This document shows positions 23,594-32,655 of a stretch of 64,000 bases of DNA, one piece after another. The position numbers were made by a program, and so were the translations under genes. Under the pieces are notes generated by a model, which was not told where the DNA came from, did not search any database, and saw only the letters and a program-made list of their open reading frames with translations. Source of the DNA: Opitutaceae bacterium TAV5 (GTDB lineage: Bacteria > Verrucomicrobiota > Verrucomicrobiia > Opitutales > Opitutaceae); NCBI GenBank assembly GCA_000242935.3, contig CP007053.1, positions 7,177,001-7,241,000 of the forward strand. Reading direction: 5' to 3'. Position 1 is the first letter of the stretch. Each line of letters begins with the position of its first letter.

Positions 23594-24445
23594 ATGCTTG
23601 ATCCAGATCCCCGGGGTTCCATCAACCCGCCGCGCGGAAGACGGCCTTGGCTCATACCCGGTGAAGCCGACAGCGGCGGTCTGTGTTACCTTGCCTGGGG
23701 CCGAAGGCGTTATGGCGACGATCCCATTCCCGTGGCCAGGCAGGCCGGCCATGTCTATTTTCTGATATTACGCGGGACGCCGGTGCTGCGATTCGAGGAG
23801 GGCGAGTTTTCCTGCGCTCCCGGATTGTTTTTTATCCTGCATCCGGCGCGCCCCATGGGCTGGATCGACCGGCCCGGAAGCGTGCAGGAGATACTGTGCT
23901 GGATCTGGAAACATCCTCCGGAGATCAGAAACCTCCGGCCTGCCAGAGGAGAGTGGCTGCACTGGCACCTGCCTGCGGAAACCACGGCGACCCTTCAACG
24001 CCTGCACCGCGCCACCCGCAACGAGCTTGCCCGGGCGGACCGGTATTCTCCACTCGCCCTCGGAAAGTTGCAGACGGAACTGGACATCGAACTGGCCCGG
24101 TCACGCGAAATCGCGCACGCAGATGCCAGGGCCCGCCTGCCCGAAAAGCTACGCCTCGCCCTGGACTGGATCGAACGCCACCCTGCGTCCACCCGGCCGG
24201 TGGCCGATCTGTGCGACCGGCTGGAAATGGAACCCTCGAACCTCGCCCGCCTCTTCCGGAGGCATCTGGGCCGCCCTCCCCAGGACATCGTCAACGAGCA
24301 CAAAATCCGTGCGGCCACCCGGCGTCTCCAGGCGGGAGACCCCGTCAAAAATGTGGCTCTGGACCTCGGTTATCGCCACATCCACGACTTCTCCCGCTTC
24401 TATCGTCTGAAAACAGGGAACACTCCGTCTTCTCTCAGGCGATAG
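23594..24445 (+). CDS. AraC-family transcriptional regulator
   Basis: 283 residues. An N-terminal cupin-like ligand domain ([32 protein letters not shown]) precedes a C-terminal double helix-turn-helix, with [20 protein letters not shown] and the second helix [19 protein letters not shown], then the usual NTPSSLRR end. Such regulators commonly activate adjacent sugar genes in response to a carbohydrate. It is divergent from the RraA-SDR-uxuA set with a 72-base gap, which makes that set its probable target. It converges on the sialate-esterase gene. Confidence 0.87.
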   Translation: MLDPDPRGSINPPRGRRPWLIPGEADSGGLCYLAWGRRRYGDDPIPVARQAGHVYFLILRGTPVLRFEEGEFSCAPGLFFILHPARPMGWIDRPGSVQEILCWIWKHPPEIRNLRPARGEWLHWHLPAETTATLQRLHRATRNELARADRYSPLALGKLQTELDIELARSREIAHADARARLPEKLRLALDWIERHPASTRPVADLCDRLEMEPSNLARLFRRHLGRPPQDIVNEHKIRAATRRLQAGDPVKNVALDLGYRHIHDFSRFYRLKTGNTPSSLRR

Positions 24446-24548
24446 GCGGACTTCTTGTGTTTTGTATCCACAAACGGACTCGCATGCGCCGTAGCGTCGC
24501 TTGCGACGCCCTCGCCAGCAGGACGATGCCTTGTGCGGAAGAGACGAA

Positions 24549-26690
24549 TCACCGGTAAATCGCGTCCCGCGTCATGGCCGGGAAGTCGTCCGTGCGGAAA
24601 GGCGCGGCGGGCAGGCCCTCGCCGTTGACAAGGTTGCAGGTCGGATTGTCCGCCCAGGCGTAACGGACCGCGACGGGACGGGGAACCTTGTCCGACCAGA
24701 CAATGACGGAATCTCCGGCGTCCGCATCGATCCGGGCCTCGGCCCACACCCACCGGCGATCCTCGCCGCACACGGCAAAACCCTCCAGTTCGCTGCCGGG
24801 GCTGTTGCGCACGAGCGGGGCGGTCCGTCCGGCCAGCGTGTTCACCGGGTAAACGGCGGGGAGAGCGCCCGCCTTCAAACCGCCATTCGTATCGTCGAAG
24901 CGGATGCGAATCTTTCCGTCCTCGATCGTCATCGACCGCCAGACCGGTCCGGAAGACGGAAAGTTCCGGCCATACTCGCGCGCCAGCACGAGCTGCGCGA
25001 GACGCTCTCCGGGAGTCCGCTTGTCGCGCGGGTGAATGTCGGCGGCCTCCCCAGTATCCACGAGAACCGCCTGCCCGGTGCGAGGCAGCCTGAGCGCCTG
25101 CGACTGCGCTTCGCGCAGTTCGAGCCAGGAGCTGTCCTTGCCCGCCTCGGGCTGCTTGTCGCGGTAGGCCGGGAGCTGGCAGAAATAAAAGGGCAGCACA
25201 TCGCGGCCATCCTGCCCGTCGCGTCCCCATTGCCTGCGCCAGTCCTCGATCAGGAGAGGAAACGTGGTGCGGTATTGCCAGGCACGACCGGCATTGGCCT
25301 CGCCCTGATACCAGATCACACCGTGAATCGCAAAAGGCACGAGCGGGTGAATCATGGCGTTGAAAATCCCGACCGCCGCTCTGTTGGCACGGGGCAGCGC
25401 AGGAGGCGGACGGGGCGGCGCGGCGTCTACCGGCAGGGACGGAAGCGTGTATTCGACTTTGGCCATCCACTCCCGGCTCAGGTTCACCAGATTGGCGCGA
25501 GGCACACCACCGAAGCGTATCGGCGCCGCCGGAGACCAGATGCGGATCGCCAGGATGTGCCTCCCTTCGCGGACGTCCTCTTCCGCGATCCAGGCGCGAC
25601 GCAGGGAACCCTGGCCGGGATCGCTCCGGAATGTCGTCTGGCCGACGATGCGGCCATCCCAGCAGACGGTTTCGTAACCATCCAGGGAGGAGATATCGAT
25701 GCGTAGTTTCCTGCCCGCTACATACGCTGGAATGACAACCTCCTGGCGCAACCAGAGAGCGCCAAAAGAAACCGGCAATACAGGCGTAGCAGAGGTGACG
25801 CCGGACGTTCCGGACAAGGTAACCGGCGTCCATTCGCTTTGACCGGAAACAGGGATATTCGCGCTGGCAAAGGCGGCGATGTTGTCTGCCGTCGCCGCGG
25901 CGGCACGGTCCTCGCGTCCGGTCTTTTTCAGCCAGGCGGAGAACGCGTCCACAAAGCGCTTTTTCTGCGCCGGGTAAGCAGCCGCAGCCCTTGCCTGCCG
26001 GGCACGGGCAGACTTCAGTTCCGGAATGGTGTCGATGGCCTCGGCGCTCATCCAGCCTTCGGCCGGAGAACCGCCCCAGGAACTATTGATGATGCCGACC
26101 GGCGTTTGCAGGGTGGCTTCGAGTTTTTGAGCAAAATACCAGGCAAGCGCCGAAAACTTGCCGGTGGTTTCGGGCGCGGCGACGATCCACCGGCCCTTGC
26201 AATCCGCCAGAGGTTTCCGTGACGACGCGGATTCCACGGCAAACTGGCGGATGCCCGGCCTGGCGGAGCGGGCGATTTCCGCTTCCGCATCGAGAGTCCT
26301 TTCGAGGGAAAATTCCATGTTGGATTGCCCGGAAGCCAGCCACACCTCGCCCACCAGCACATCGTCGATCGTAATCCGGTTTTTCCCCCGGACAGTCATC
26401 GTGAATGGACCTTGCGCTGTCTCCTGAAGGTTGAGCGATGTCGTCCAGCGCCCATCGGCGCCGGCCGTGGTTTCGATCGTCTGTCCGGCGAGCGATAGCG
26501 TGATGCGTTCGCCAGGCTCGGCCGTTCCCCACACGGGCACATTCGCCGCCCGCTGGAGAACCATGTGATTCGAAAAAATCGCCGGCAGGGCAACTTCGGC
26601 GGCGAGCGATCCGGCGATGAACAAGGCCGCGAGAACGACGCTGAAAACAGAAATAGCGCGGATGATCCGGGAGAGAGACAGGGTGTGCAT
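24549..26690 (-). CDS. Secreted sialate O-acetylesterase-type esterase
   Basis: 713 residues with a signal peptide (AISVFSVVLAALFIAGSLA, then AEV). SGNH-like catalytic features are GEVWLASGQSNMEF with the nucleophile Ser123, and a C-terminal DIHPRDK block holding Asp-His. The domain order is N-terminal beta-sandwich (SNHMVLQRAANVPVWGTAEP), the split SGNH domain with NSSWGGSPAEGWM and VIWYQGEANAGR, and a jelly-roll insertion around SLDGYETVCWDGRIVG. These proteins remove acetyl groups from sugars, including hemicellulose acetyl esters. It is six bases downstream of the beta-helix hydrolase gene, so the two are co-transcribed. Confidence 0.88.
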   Translation of the reverse strand: MHTLSLSRIIRAISVFSVVLAALFIAGSLAAEVALPAIFSNHMVLQRAANVPVWGTAEPGERITLSLAGQTIETTAGADGRWTTSLNLQETAQGPFTMTVRGKNRITIDDVLVGEVWLASGQSNMEFSLERTLDAEAEIARSARPGIRQFAVESASSRKPLADCKGRWIVAAPETTGKFSALAWYFAQKLEATLQTPVGIINSSWGGSPAEGWMSAEAIDTIPELKSARARQARAAAAYPAQKKRFVDAFSAWLKKTGREDRAAAATADNIAAFASANIPVSGQSEWTPVTLSGTSGVTSATPVLPVSFGALWLRQEVVIPAYVAGRKLRIDISSLDGYETVCWDGRIVGQTTFRSDPGQGSLRRAWIAEEDVREGRHILAIRIWSPAAPIRFGGVPRANLVNLSREWMAKVEYTLPSLPVDAAPPRPPPALPRANRAAVGIFNAMIHPLVPFAIHGVIWYQGEANAGRAWQYRTTFPLLIEDWRRQWGRDGQDGRDVLPFYFCQLPAYRDKQPEAGKDSSWLELREAQSQALRLPRTGQAVLVDTGEAADIHPRDKRTPGERLAQLVLAREYGRNFPSSGPVWRSMTIEDGKIRIRFDDTNGGLKAGALPAVYPVNTLAGRTAPLVRNSPGSELEGFAVCGEDRRWVWAEARIDADAGDSVIVWSDKVPRPVAVRYAWADNPTCNLVNGEGLPAAPFRTDDFPAMTRDAIYR

Positions 26691-26696
26691 AGGGAT

Positions 26697-28628
26697 TTAC
26701 GGGATGGTTGCGGGAGCTGGTGTGGCGGACGCCGGGACGACTTCGGTGATATTGCCCTGCTCGGCCACGTTTGCCGAGTGCGTCACCACGACGCCGGGCG
26801 AGGCGTTGCTCCGGTCAGCGAAGGCGGGACGCGCAAAACGGTTGCCGCGGACGAGGATGTTTTCCGCCGCCGAAACAGAAATCTCCGGCGGACGCGAATT
26901 CACGAAGCGGTTGTTCTCCACGACGATGTTCCGGCACAGGCGCGCCGGCTCGATCCCGGCCGGCGCCTCGACGTGGATCGCCAGATCGCCCGGCGCGTCG
27001 CCGTGTTCCCTCCACTCCGCCGAATGGGTATTCTCAAAATGGTTGTCTCGGATAATGATATTCTCCGGGCCGAAACCTTCGCCGTAGCTCCCGTAACCGG
27101 CGGACACGTGCATGCCCGGATAAAAGTTCCGCACGAAGCGGTTTCCCTCGATGGTGCCGGAATGCGTGCGGATGAGCAGGCCACGCCCGCGGTTGTCGCG
27201 AAACACGTTGTTGCGAATCCGGTAGTGGCCGGAGTCGAAACGGCGGTTGAACAGGACGAATCCCCTGTCGCCCTGGACGAGTCCGGACGGGAGCGGGTCG
27301 GCAAGCGTCAGTGAAAATCCTCCGCCCCTCTTGTAGTAAACACCCACTACACGCGACGAAAATCCGGCGGGCGACAGGTCCGCATTGCGCAGCTCGACGA
27401 GGTCGGCCGGCTCGAAACGATAACGCCATTGCGGCGCGGTCTCGTGGACGAGGGTGTCGGGCCGGTCCGGGCTGCGCCTCACGCCGGACGGGAAATTGTC
27501 GTGCACGTTGACGCAGTCGTCGCCGTTTTGCGCGAGTTCGCAGTCTTCGATTTTCAGCCAGCCGGAGGAGCCGCCGATGTGGATGCCGTCGGCCGCGCTG
27601 CTGAAGCCGAAGGCGCGATCCGGAGACCGGATCATCCGGACGCGCCGGATCCGGTAATGATGGCTCCCCTCCGCCCCGACGATGCCGTGACCCCGCGTGC
27701 CGTGGATCGTGATGTCGGAGAGCGTGCCGTGGACGACATTGCGCAGCACGATGCCGTGCGATTCGTAGCGCAGGCGCATGAACAGGTAATGCTGGCCCGG
27801 CGCGTAGCCCTGCCGTCCCAGCCATCCGGCTCCGTGCCGGTTTGCATGGTGGTAAAAACGCAACACGCCGGGACGCACCTGCTCTGTTCGGGACAGGTCC
27901 ATGAAATACACCCCGGTGATGGGTTTGCCCGTGGTGTGACGCACGTCGAGCGTGACGGGATCGAGTTCGATGATCTCGTAAAACGTCATCTCCGGTCCGG
28001 CCGGCTGATCGTCCGGAAATTCGACCTCGATGAAGTTGCCCGCCGGATCGACCCGGCTGATAATCCCGTGGCTCTGCGGCGGCTCCAGGTCGCGGTTCCA
28101 GTCCATCGTGAAACCGGTGACGAGCACGCGCTCGCAGGTATCGATCACAAAAAAATCCCGCCTGCTCCCGAACACGAACTGCGCCCCCTGCGCATCGAAG
28201 GTGAAGTCCTTGAAATCGCGCAGCTCGATGATGCCTCCGCTCGCCTGCCGGCTGCCTTTTCCCGGCACGAAACGGCCGATGCGATAGCGGCCGCGGGGCA
28301 CGGTGAGGCGCGCGGCGCCGGTTTCCCGGCAATGATCGAGCGCACGACGGAAGGCGGCCTCGTTTTCCTCCCCGCTGTTGTTTTCGCTCACGCCGAACCG
28401 GGCTGCATCCACGGTTGCGGCACCGGCTGCCGGGGCCGGCGGATCGATGGTGAAATCCGGTTGCCCGCTCGTTGCCGCAAGGACAGACCGGGCCACGGAA
28501 GCCGGTCCGTCATTCGCAAACGCTGCTGTCTGGATACAGACTCCCCCCGACAACGCGATGCCCGCAAGACCCGCGATCAGAGGGCCGAGCATGAGACGAA
28601 GCGCAGGCAGTTTATTCCGGAGCGACAT
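26697..28628 (-). CDS. Secreted right-handed beta-helix hydrolase-like protein (GH110-like layout)
   Basis: 643 residues with an N-terminal hydrophobic signal or anchor (LIAGLAGIALSGGVCI). An N-terminal pectate-lyase-like strand (ENEAAFRRALDHCRETGAAR, VPRGRYRIG) leads into a parallel beta-helix with repeated NN/DN turns: GIHIGGSSGWLKIEDCEL followed by NGDDCVNVHDNF, then NVFRDNRGRGLLIRT. This order resembles GH110 alpha-1,3-galactosidases, but other beta-helix hydrolases share it. It overlaps the MFS gene by 17 bases and precedes the esterase by six, so all three form one transcription unit: import, depolymerisation and deacetylation of an acetylated galactoside or similar glycan. Confidence 0.7.
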   Translation of the reverse strand: MSLRNKLPALRLMLGPLIAGLAGIALSGGVCIQTAAFANDGPASVARSVLAATSGQPDFTIDPPAPAAGAATVDAARFGVSENNSGEENEAAFRRALDHCRETGAARLTVPRGRYRIGRFVPGKGSRQASGGIIELRDFKDFTFDAQGAQFVFGSRRDFFVIDTCERVLVTGFTMDWNRDLEPPQSHGIISRVDPAGNFIEVEFPDDQPAGPEMTFYEIIELDPVTLDVRHTTGKPITGVYFMDLSRTEQVRPGVLRFYHHANRHGAGWLGRQGYAPGQHYLFMRLRYESHGIVLRNVVHGTLSDITIHGTRGHGIVGAEGSHHYRIRRVRMIRSPDRAFGFSSAADGIHIGGSSGWLKIEDCELAQNGDDCVNVHDNFPSGVRRSPDRPDTLVHETAPQWRYRFEPADLVELRNADLSPAGFSSRVVGVYYKRGGGFSLTLADPLPSGLVQGDRGFVLFNRRFDSGHYRIRNNVFRDNRGRGLLIRTHSGTIEGNRFVRNFYPGMHVSAGYGSYGEGFGPENIIIRDNHFENTHSAEWREHGDAPGDLAIHVEAPAGIEPARLCRNIVVENNRFVNSRPPEISVSAAENILVRGNRFARPAFADRSNASPGVVVTHSANVAEQGNITEVVPASATPAPATIP

Positions 28629-30066
28629 AACCCTTGGGGCCGCCGAGCTTCATGAATTTCCTGTAAACGTAAAGTCCGGCGAAAAGGGCTACCACCGATA
28701 AGGTGCAACCCACCGTAAACGTGTAGCGAAACACGCCTCCGGTCTGGTCGATCGCGAGGCCCATCAGCGGAGCCATGGTCATGTTGGCGAAGGCCGTGCA
28801 GATGCCGGCGGCGGAGGCAAACTGGGCGTATTTCGTGTGCGGAAACAGCCGCTGGCCGAGCGAGGCCACGCTCGTGAAGTAGCAGCCGGAGAGCACGCCG
28901 TGCGCCACCCAGGCGATGAGAAACGTAGTGGGCGTCGTCGCGTAAATGCTGCCCCAGGCGGTGACGGCAATGTATCCGACCAGCATGACAATGGCCATAC
29001 GCAGGGGATGAAACACATCGGCCAGCCATCCGAGAAAAAACGAGAGGCTGAGTGAAATCAGATACGTCAGCGCGAGAAATTTCCCATAGACCTCCATGTT
29101 CACGCCGAGGCTGCGGGCGTAGGGAATGGCAAATGTATTGACCGGAGCGATACCGAGCGCGGCCACCTTGATAAAGATGAAAATCGAGAGATAATAGGGG
29201 TTGGTGAAGCACTCTTTGCAGTAGCGTCTGGTCTCGTGAAAATATCCGGAAAGATGCCCCCTGGTTTTCGCGTTCTGCGCCCCTCCCGGCGGCGATGCCG
29301 GGGCGGGCGGCGGAGGATAGTTGCCTTCCTTGACCTTGAAACACACCCACATGAAGGCCGTGCCATAAAACACGCCGATGATGCAGAGGATCAGCGTGAA
29401 GTGATCGGGCACCTTGCCCATGATCCAGTAGTTGAAGATCATCCCGTCAATCAGGCTGACGGCGCGGAACAGCCCGTGAAAGCGACCCAGCAACGGCTTC
29501 GGCACGACGTCGTTGATCAGCCCGCCAAAGACGGATTGGGCGGCGATGGTGGCAAACTCGAACGCCGTCCAGAACACGCCGAAGCACACGACAGCGACGA
29601 CCATCTCGCTCTGCTCCGGGAAAAACCCGTGCACCCAACGCGCGACAAGCGGCGTCACCGCGATGCCGATCATGCCGAGCGCCGCGATCGGCGTCGTCAC
29701 CAGCAGAAACGGGATGCGGCGCCCCCAGCGTCCGCGGTGGCGGTCGGACTTGACGCTGATGACCGGCCCGAGCGTCACGCCGATCAGCGCGGGAAACGAA
29801 CTGAGGAGCAGGCCGAAGAGAAGATTGGGCACCTTCAACTGGTTCAGATACCATTGCGCCATCGGCCCGACAGAACGCTCGCGCATCGACCACGAGAAAT
29901 CACCAAAGAGCAACCAGCAGAAGAGGACTACCAGACCACCGCTGGTGTAGGTGAGCGTGCCGACCGTCCAGGTTTTGGCAGGGGCGGCGGAAGCGACGGC
30001 GGACACAGGGGATTCCGGCACGGACGGGGGAGGCGGGGAGGCAGGAACGCAGGAGTGTGTTTTCAA
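28612..30066 (-). CDS. MFS sugar transporter (GPH/SLC45-like)
   Basis: About 484 residues with roughly 12 transmembrane segments; clear are LTYTSGGLVVLFCWLLFGDF, LLFGLLLSSFPALIGVTLGP and FLALTYLISLSLSFFLGWL. The cytoplasmic loop after helix 2 (SDRHRGRWGRRIPFLL) carries the GPH/SLC45-like D-R-x-G-R-R-P-F pattern seen in cation-sugar symporters. The start is uncertain: no ATG lies near the first helix, so I use the TTG at 30066 (LKTHSCVPASP); a GTG at 30021 is possible. The in-frame ATG at 30264 would read through repeats and is unlikely. It heads the operon with the beta-helix and esterase genes and probably imports their sugar product. Confidence 0.75.
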   Translation of the reverse strand: MKTHSCVPASPPPPSVPESPVSAVASAAPAKTWTVGTLTYTSGGLVVLFCWLLFGDFSWSMRERSVGPMAQWYLNQLKVPNLLFGLLLSSFPALIGVTLGPVISVKSDRHRGRWGRRIPFLLVTTPIAALGMIGIAVTPLVARWVHGFFPEQSEMVVAVVCFGVFWTAFEFATIAAQSVFGGLINDVVPKPLLGRFHGLFRAVSLIDGMIFNYWIMGKVPDHFTLILCIIGVFYGTAFMWVCFKVKEGNYPPPPAPASPPGGAQNAKTRGHLSGYFHETRRYCKECFTNPYYLSIFIFIKVAALGIAPVNTFAIPYARSLGVNMEVYGKFLALTYLISLSLSFFLGWLADVFHPLRMAIVMLVGYIAVTAWGSIYATTPTTFLIAWVAHGVLSGCYFTSVASLGQRLFPHTKYAQFASAAGICTAFANMTMAPLMGLAIDQTGGVFRYTFTVGCTLSVVALFAGLYVYRKFMKLGGPKGYVAPE

Positions 30067-30163
30067 CAGGATTACAGGGTGGAGTTGCCGCGGCGCAGAC
30101 AGGGACCTCGCCGGAGCGCCGCCACGATGGAGCCCGGGAAAACCGGCGGGCAAGAGCCCCGAC

Positions 30164-30392
30164 GCGCAATTGGTTGCGCAGCCCCCGTCCCCGCTGACGC
30201 GGGGAAATGAAGAATCAAGAACTGATGGTACGCAGGCCGACGGTGGCACGGGCGTCCAGCCCATGATTGCCGGGAAGAGAGGGGGAAGGAGGGACGCTTG
30301 CGGCGCGGAGCGCCGTCCACGGGCAAGATGCCCGTGCCACGTCGCACGCGCGTAACTTCAGTCAACCCGGCAGCGAAGCCGCCAATTCTCCC
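30164..30392. repeat. Mosaic of interspersed palindromic repeats
   Basis: This gap between the LacI gene and the MFS gene is almost entirely repeat modules: gcgcaattggttgcgca (30164-, shared with 7823), cccgctgacgcggggaaatg (shared inverted with 21990s), gtggcacgggcgtccagccc (30243-), the small palindrome gcggcgcggagcgccg, cacgggcaagatgcccgtgc (30318-) and gcagcgaagccgccaattct (shared with 21905). No coding function is seen. Confidence 0.65.
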
Positions 30393-30405
30393 CCCTGCCC
30401 CTGCC

Positions 30406-31467
30406 TCAGACGGCGGGCACGCCGCCGCCCGCCCGCCAGATGCCATTCACCAGCACTGTCTTGGGTGAATCCGGGATGCCGCGTTCATTGCGCTGGATTT
30501 GATCCACCACCAGATCGATCGCCGCCGCCGCCACCCGCTCGGTCTGCTGGTCGATGCCTCCGAGCGGACGGTCCCCCGGCCGCCAGTGCAGGAACGTGAA
30601 ATCGACCTCCTGCGGAATCTTCACACCTGCCGCCTCCAGCCAGTTTTTTGTCGTGGCGTTGCCCAGAATGGCGTCCGGCTTTTCCCTGCAATACCAGTCC
30701 AGGGCCGCCTGCCTCGAGGAGGGCGCGTTTTCCTGGATCAGGAGGGAGAGCCGCGGGCTGCGTGCGTGTTGTTTGCACAACAAAAACCCGGCGTGCCAGA
30801 GTTCGCCGACCCGTTTGTCGGTGGCGGCGGCGAGTGTGACGCCGATTCTCCGGTGCCCGAGTCGCTTCAGTTCTTCCAGCGCCAGCAGGATGCCCTGAAA
30901 GTGATGGGCTGCGGAGCGGTGCAGCACGGGGGATTTCAGGGAATAGCCGATGGCCGCGCACGAGAAATGGCTCCAGTCCAGCGCCAGCCGGTCGTCAAAT
31001 GTCGCCATCGGCGCAACGCAGACCCCGCAGATGCCGCGTGCATAGAGGATGTCGCTCAGGCGCTGCTCCGGCATCTCGATTTCCTCGATGCCGAACGGTT
31101 CCAGTTGATAGCCCAGTTCCTCTGCACGCGCCTTGGCCCCGGCCAGGCAAATCTCCTGGTAGTTGCTTTCGGCTGTCATGCCCGGGGATGCGGTTCTCCC
31201 GGCCATTTTCCGGCGCCGGACAAAATCGCGGCTGTTCGTCACGTAGGCGATGGTCGTGACGCCTGAAAAGGCCGCCTTGAGCCGATGTCGCACCGCCAGG
31301 GCCGTCAACAGCGGATCGGGGCGGTAGCCCATCGAGTCGGCAATCTTGCGAATGCGCTCGCGCGTCTCGCGCGGGATGCGCGAATGGGAGCGCAGGGCGC
31401 GGGAGACCGTGGACGTGGCCACACCCGCGGCCGCAGCCACATCATCCAGTGTAATACGGGGAGGCAT
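30406..31467 (-). CDS. LacI-family transcriptional regulator
   Basis: 353 residues from the ATG at 31467, which directly precedes the helix-turn-helix: MPPRITLDDVAAAAGVATS, then TVSRALRSHSRIPRETRERI and ADSMGYRPDPL. The effector domain is of the periplasmic-binding type, with LEELKRLGHRRIGVTLAAAT and CREKPDAILGNATTKNWL, and resembles that of the regulator at 13853 in overall layout. It lies upstream of and on the same strand as the MFS - beta-helix - esterase operon and is its probable regulator. No perfect operator was found in its own upstream gap; a looser LacI-like palindrome is at 32485. Confidence 0.88.
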   Translation of the reverse strand: MPPRITLDDVAAAAGVATSTVSRALRSHSRIPRETRERIRKIADSMGYRPDPLLTALAVRHRLKAAFSGVTTIAYVTNSRDFVRRRKMAGRTASPGMTAESNYQEICLAGAKARAEELGYQLEPFGIEEIEMPEQRLSDILYARGICGVCVAPMATFDDRLALDWSHFSCAAIGYSLKSPVLHRSAAHHFQGILLALEELKRLGHRRIGVTLAAATDKRVGELWHAGFLLCKQHARSPRLSLLIQENAPSSRQAALDWYCREKPDAILGNATTKNWLEAAGVKIPQEVDFTFLHWRPGDRPLGGIDQQTERVAAAAIDLVVDQIQRNERGIPDSPKTVLVNGIWRAGGGVPAV

Positions 31468-31543
31468 CGCAAAAGACGGCTGAGAGGCAAGGACCGTGAG
31501 GCGGCGCGCCCCGATGGTCAAACTATCCGTCTCCGTCTTTACT

Positions 31544-31574
31544 GATGTGACGCGACGACGCTCCGCGTCACATC
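31544..31574. repeat. Perfect 11-bp-arm inverted repeat between two genes
   Basis: gatgtgacgcg (31544-31554) and cgcgtcacatc (31564-31574) are exact inverse complements with a nine-base loop. It lies between the 3' end of the inositol-phosphatase gene and the LacI gene start. It could be a hairpin terminator without T-run or a regulator site for the LacI gene. Confidence 0.5.
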
Positions 31575-31632
31575 CGGTCTTTATGCAAGCTCCGGCTCGG
31601 GACGCGTTCGGGAATCACCCGCCCCCCTGCCG

Positions 31633-32454
31633 TCACTTCCCCAGCAACGCCTCCACCCGGTCGCACACCGCGGCGTTGCCCGCCACGTAGCGGATGCGGT
31701 CCATCCTCAGGTTGAAACTGCGTAACGGAAATGGCGATACGCTGCGGTAGCGCACTTCGCCGCCCGCCGCGAGGCACAGCGGCACCGCCGCCGCGATGTC
31801 CCACACGCGCACGTTGTGGTCCACCGTGCCGCCCAGAATGCCTGCTGCCACGTAAGCCAGGTGCAGGGTGCTGCTCCCCAGCCCGCGAATCTTGAAATGC
31901 TCCATGATGATCGCCGCCTCCTTCGCGTACTCCCGATCCATCGGGCTGTGAAAGCCGAGCAGCGTCCGGTCCTTCGTCGCCTCCGGCGCCGGCTGCACCC
32001 GCACCTCCCGCTCGCCGTCCCTCACGCCGAAACCCGGTCCGCCGTGCATCAGCACGCGACGCGCCAGATCGTAAATCACGCCATACACCGGCACGCCGTT
32101 TTCCAGCAACGCCAGCGAGATCGCGCAGTGCGCGATGCCCAGCGCGTAGTTGTTGGTGCCGTCGATCGGATCGAGCACCCACGCGAACCGCTTCACGAGC
32201 GGGATCGGGCGCTCTGTCTCCGTCAGCTCCTCGCTCAGCAGCTCGTCGTCCGGAAACTGCGCGGCCAGTTCCCTGAAAATATTCTCCGAAATCGCCACGT
32301 CCACCGGCGTCACCCGTGTGCCGTCGTATTTCCAGTTGCTCTGCGCGCGGCCGAACTCGCGGTGCATCAGCTCCGTCTGCGCCATGACGGCGCGCTTCGC
32401 GGCCTCGATGCGGGATGACAACGCGGCCGGCGCCGCTGCGGACGATGAAGACAT
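31633..32454 (-). CDS. Inositol monophosphatase family protein
   Basis: 273 residues of the Mg2+-dependent, Li+-sensitive phosphatase superfamily (inositol monophosphatase, CysQ, histidinol phosphatase HisN). The metal site is intact: the LLSEEL motif near 73-78, DPIDGTNN at 95-102, and the C-terminal HNVRVWDIAAAVPLCLAAGG block. The substrate is not fixed by sequence. It is divergent from the glycogen phosphorylase gene with a 201-base gap. A plausible LacI-like palindrome sits in that gap. Confidence 0.88.
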   Translation of the reverse strand: MSSSSAAAPAALSSRIEAAKRAVMAQTELMHREFGRAQSNWKYDGTRVTPVDVAISENIFRELAAQFPDDELLSEELTETERPIPLVKRFAWVLDPIDGTNNYALGIAHCAISLALLENGVPVYGVIYDLARRVLMHGGPGFGVRDGEREVRVQPAPEATKDRTLLGFHSPMDREYAKEAAIIMEHFKIRGLGSSTLHLAYVAAGILGGTVDHNVRVWDIAAAVPLCLAAGGEVRYRSVSPFPLRSFNLRMDRIRYVAGNAAVCDRVEALLGK

Positions 32455-32484
32455 AAGCTGTCATCCGAACACAATTCCTCCCCG

Positions 32485-32503
32485 GTGTGAAACCGTTTTG
32501 CAC
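32485..32503. promoter_or_regulatory. Weak LacI-like palindrome between IMPase and glgP
   Basis: gtgtgaaac and gttttgcac form an imperfect inverted repeat (seven of nine positions match) around a central C, with the GAAAC-GTTT core of LacI operators. It is in the divergent gap. The match is weaker than at 13779. Confidence 0.3.
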
Positions 32504-32655
32504 GATCCCCGGAAGTAGAAGCAGCGATGCCTCGCCGCTTTCCTGCCAGTCATACCCGTCGGCGCCGCCGGTCATCGGCAATAAAAAGATTGGTCCCCTC
32601 GCCTCGCCTGTGGCACGTTTCCTGTTAGCGTTTTTTTCCAATCCTTTCCAACACC

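Noticed and set aside
28612-30264. ATG start at 30264 for the MFS transporter
   Set aside because: It would read about 65 residues of repeat-derived Pro/Cys-rich sequence before the first helix; a TTG or GTG is more plausible.
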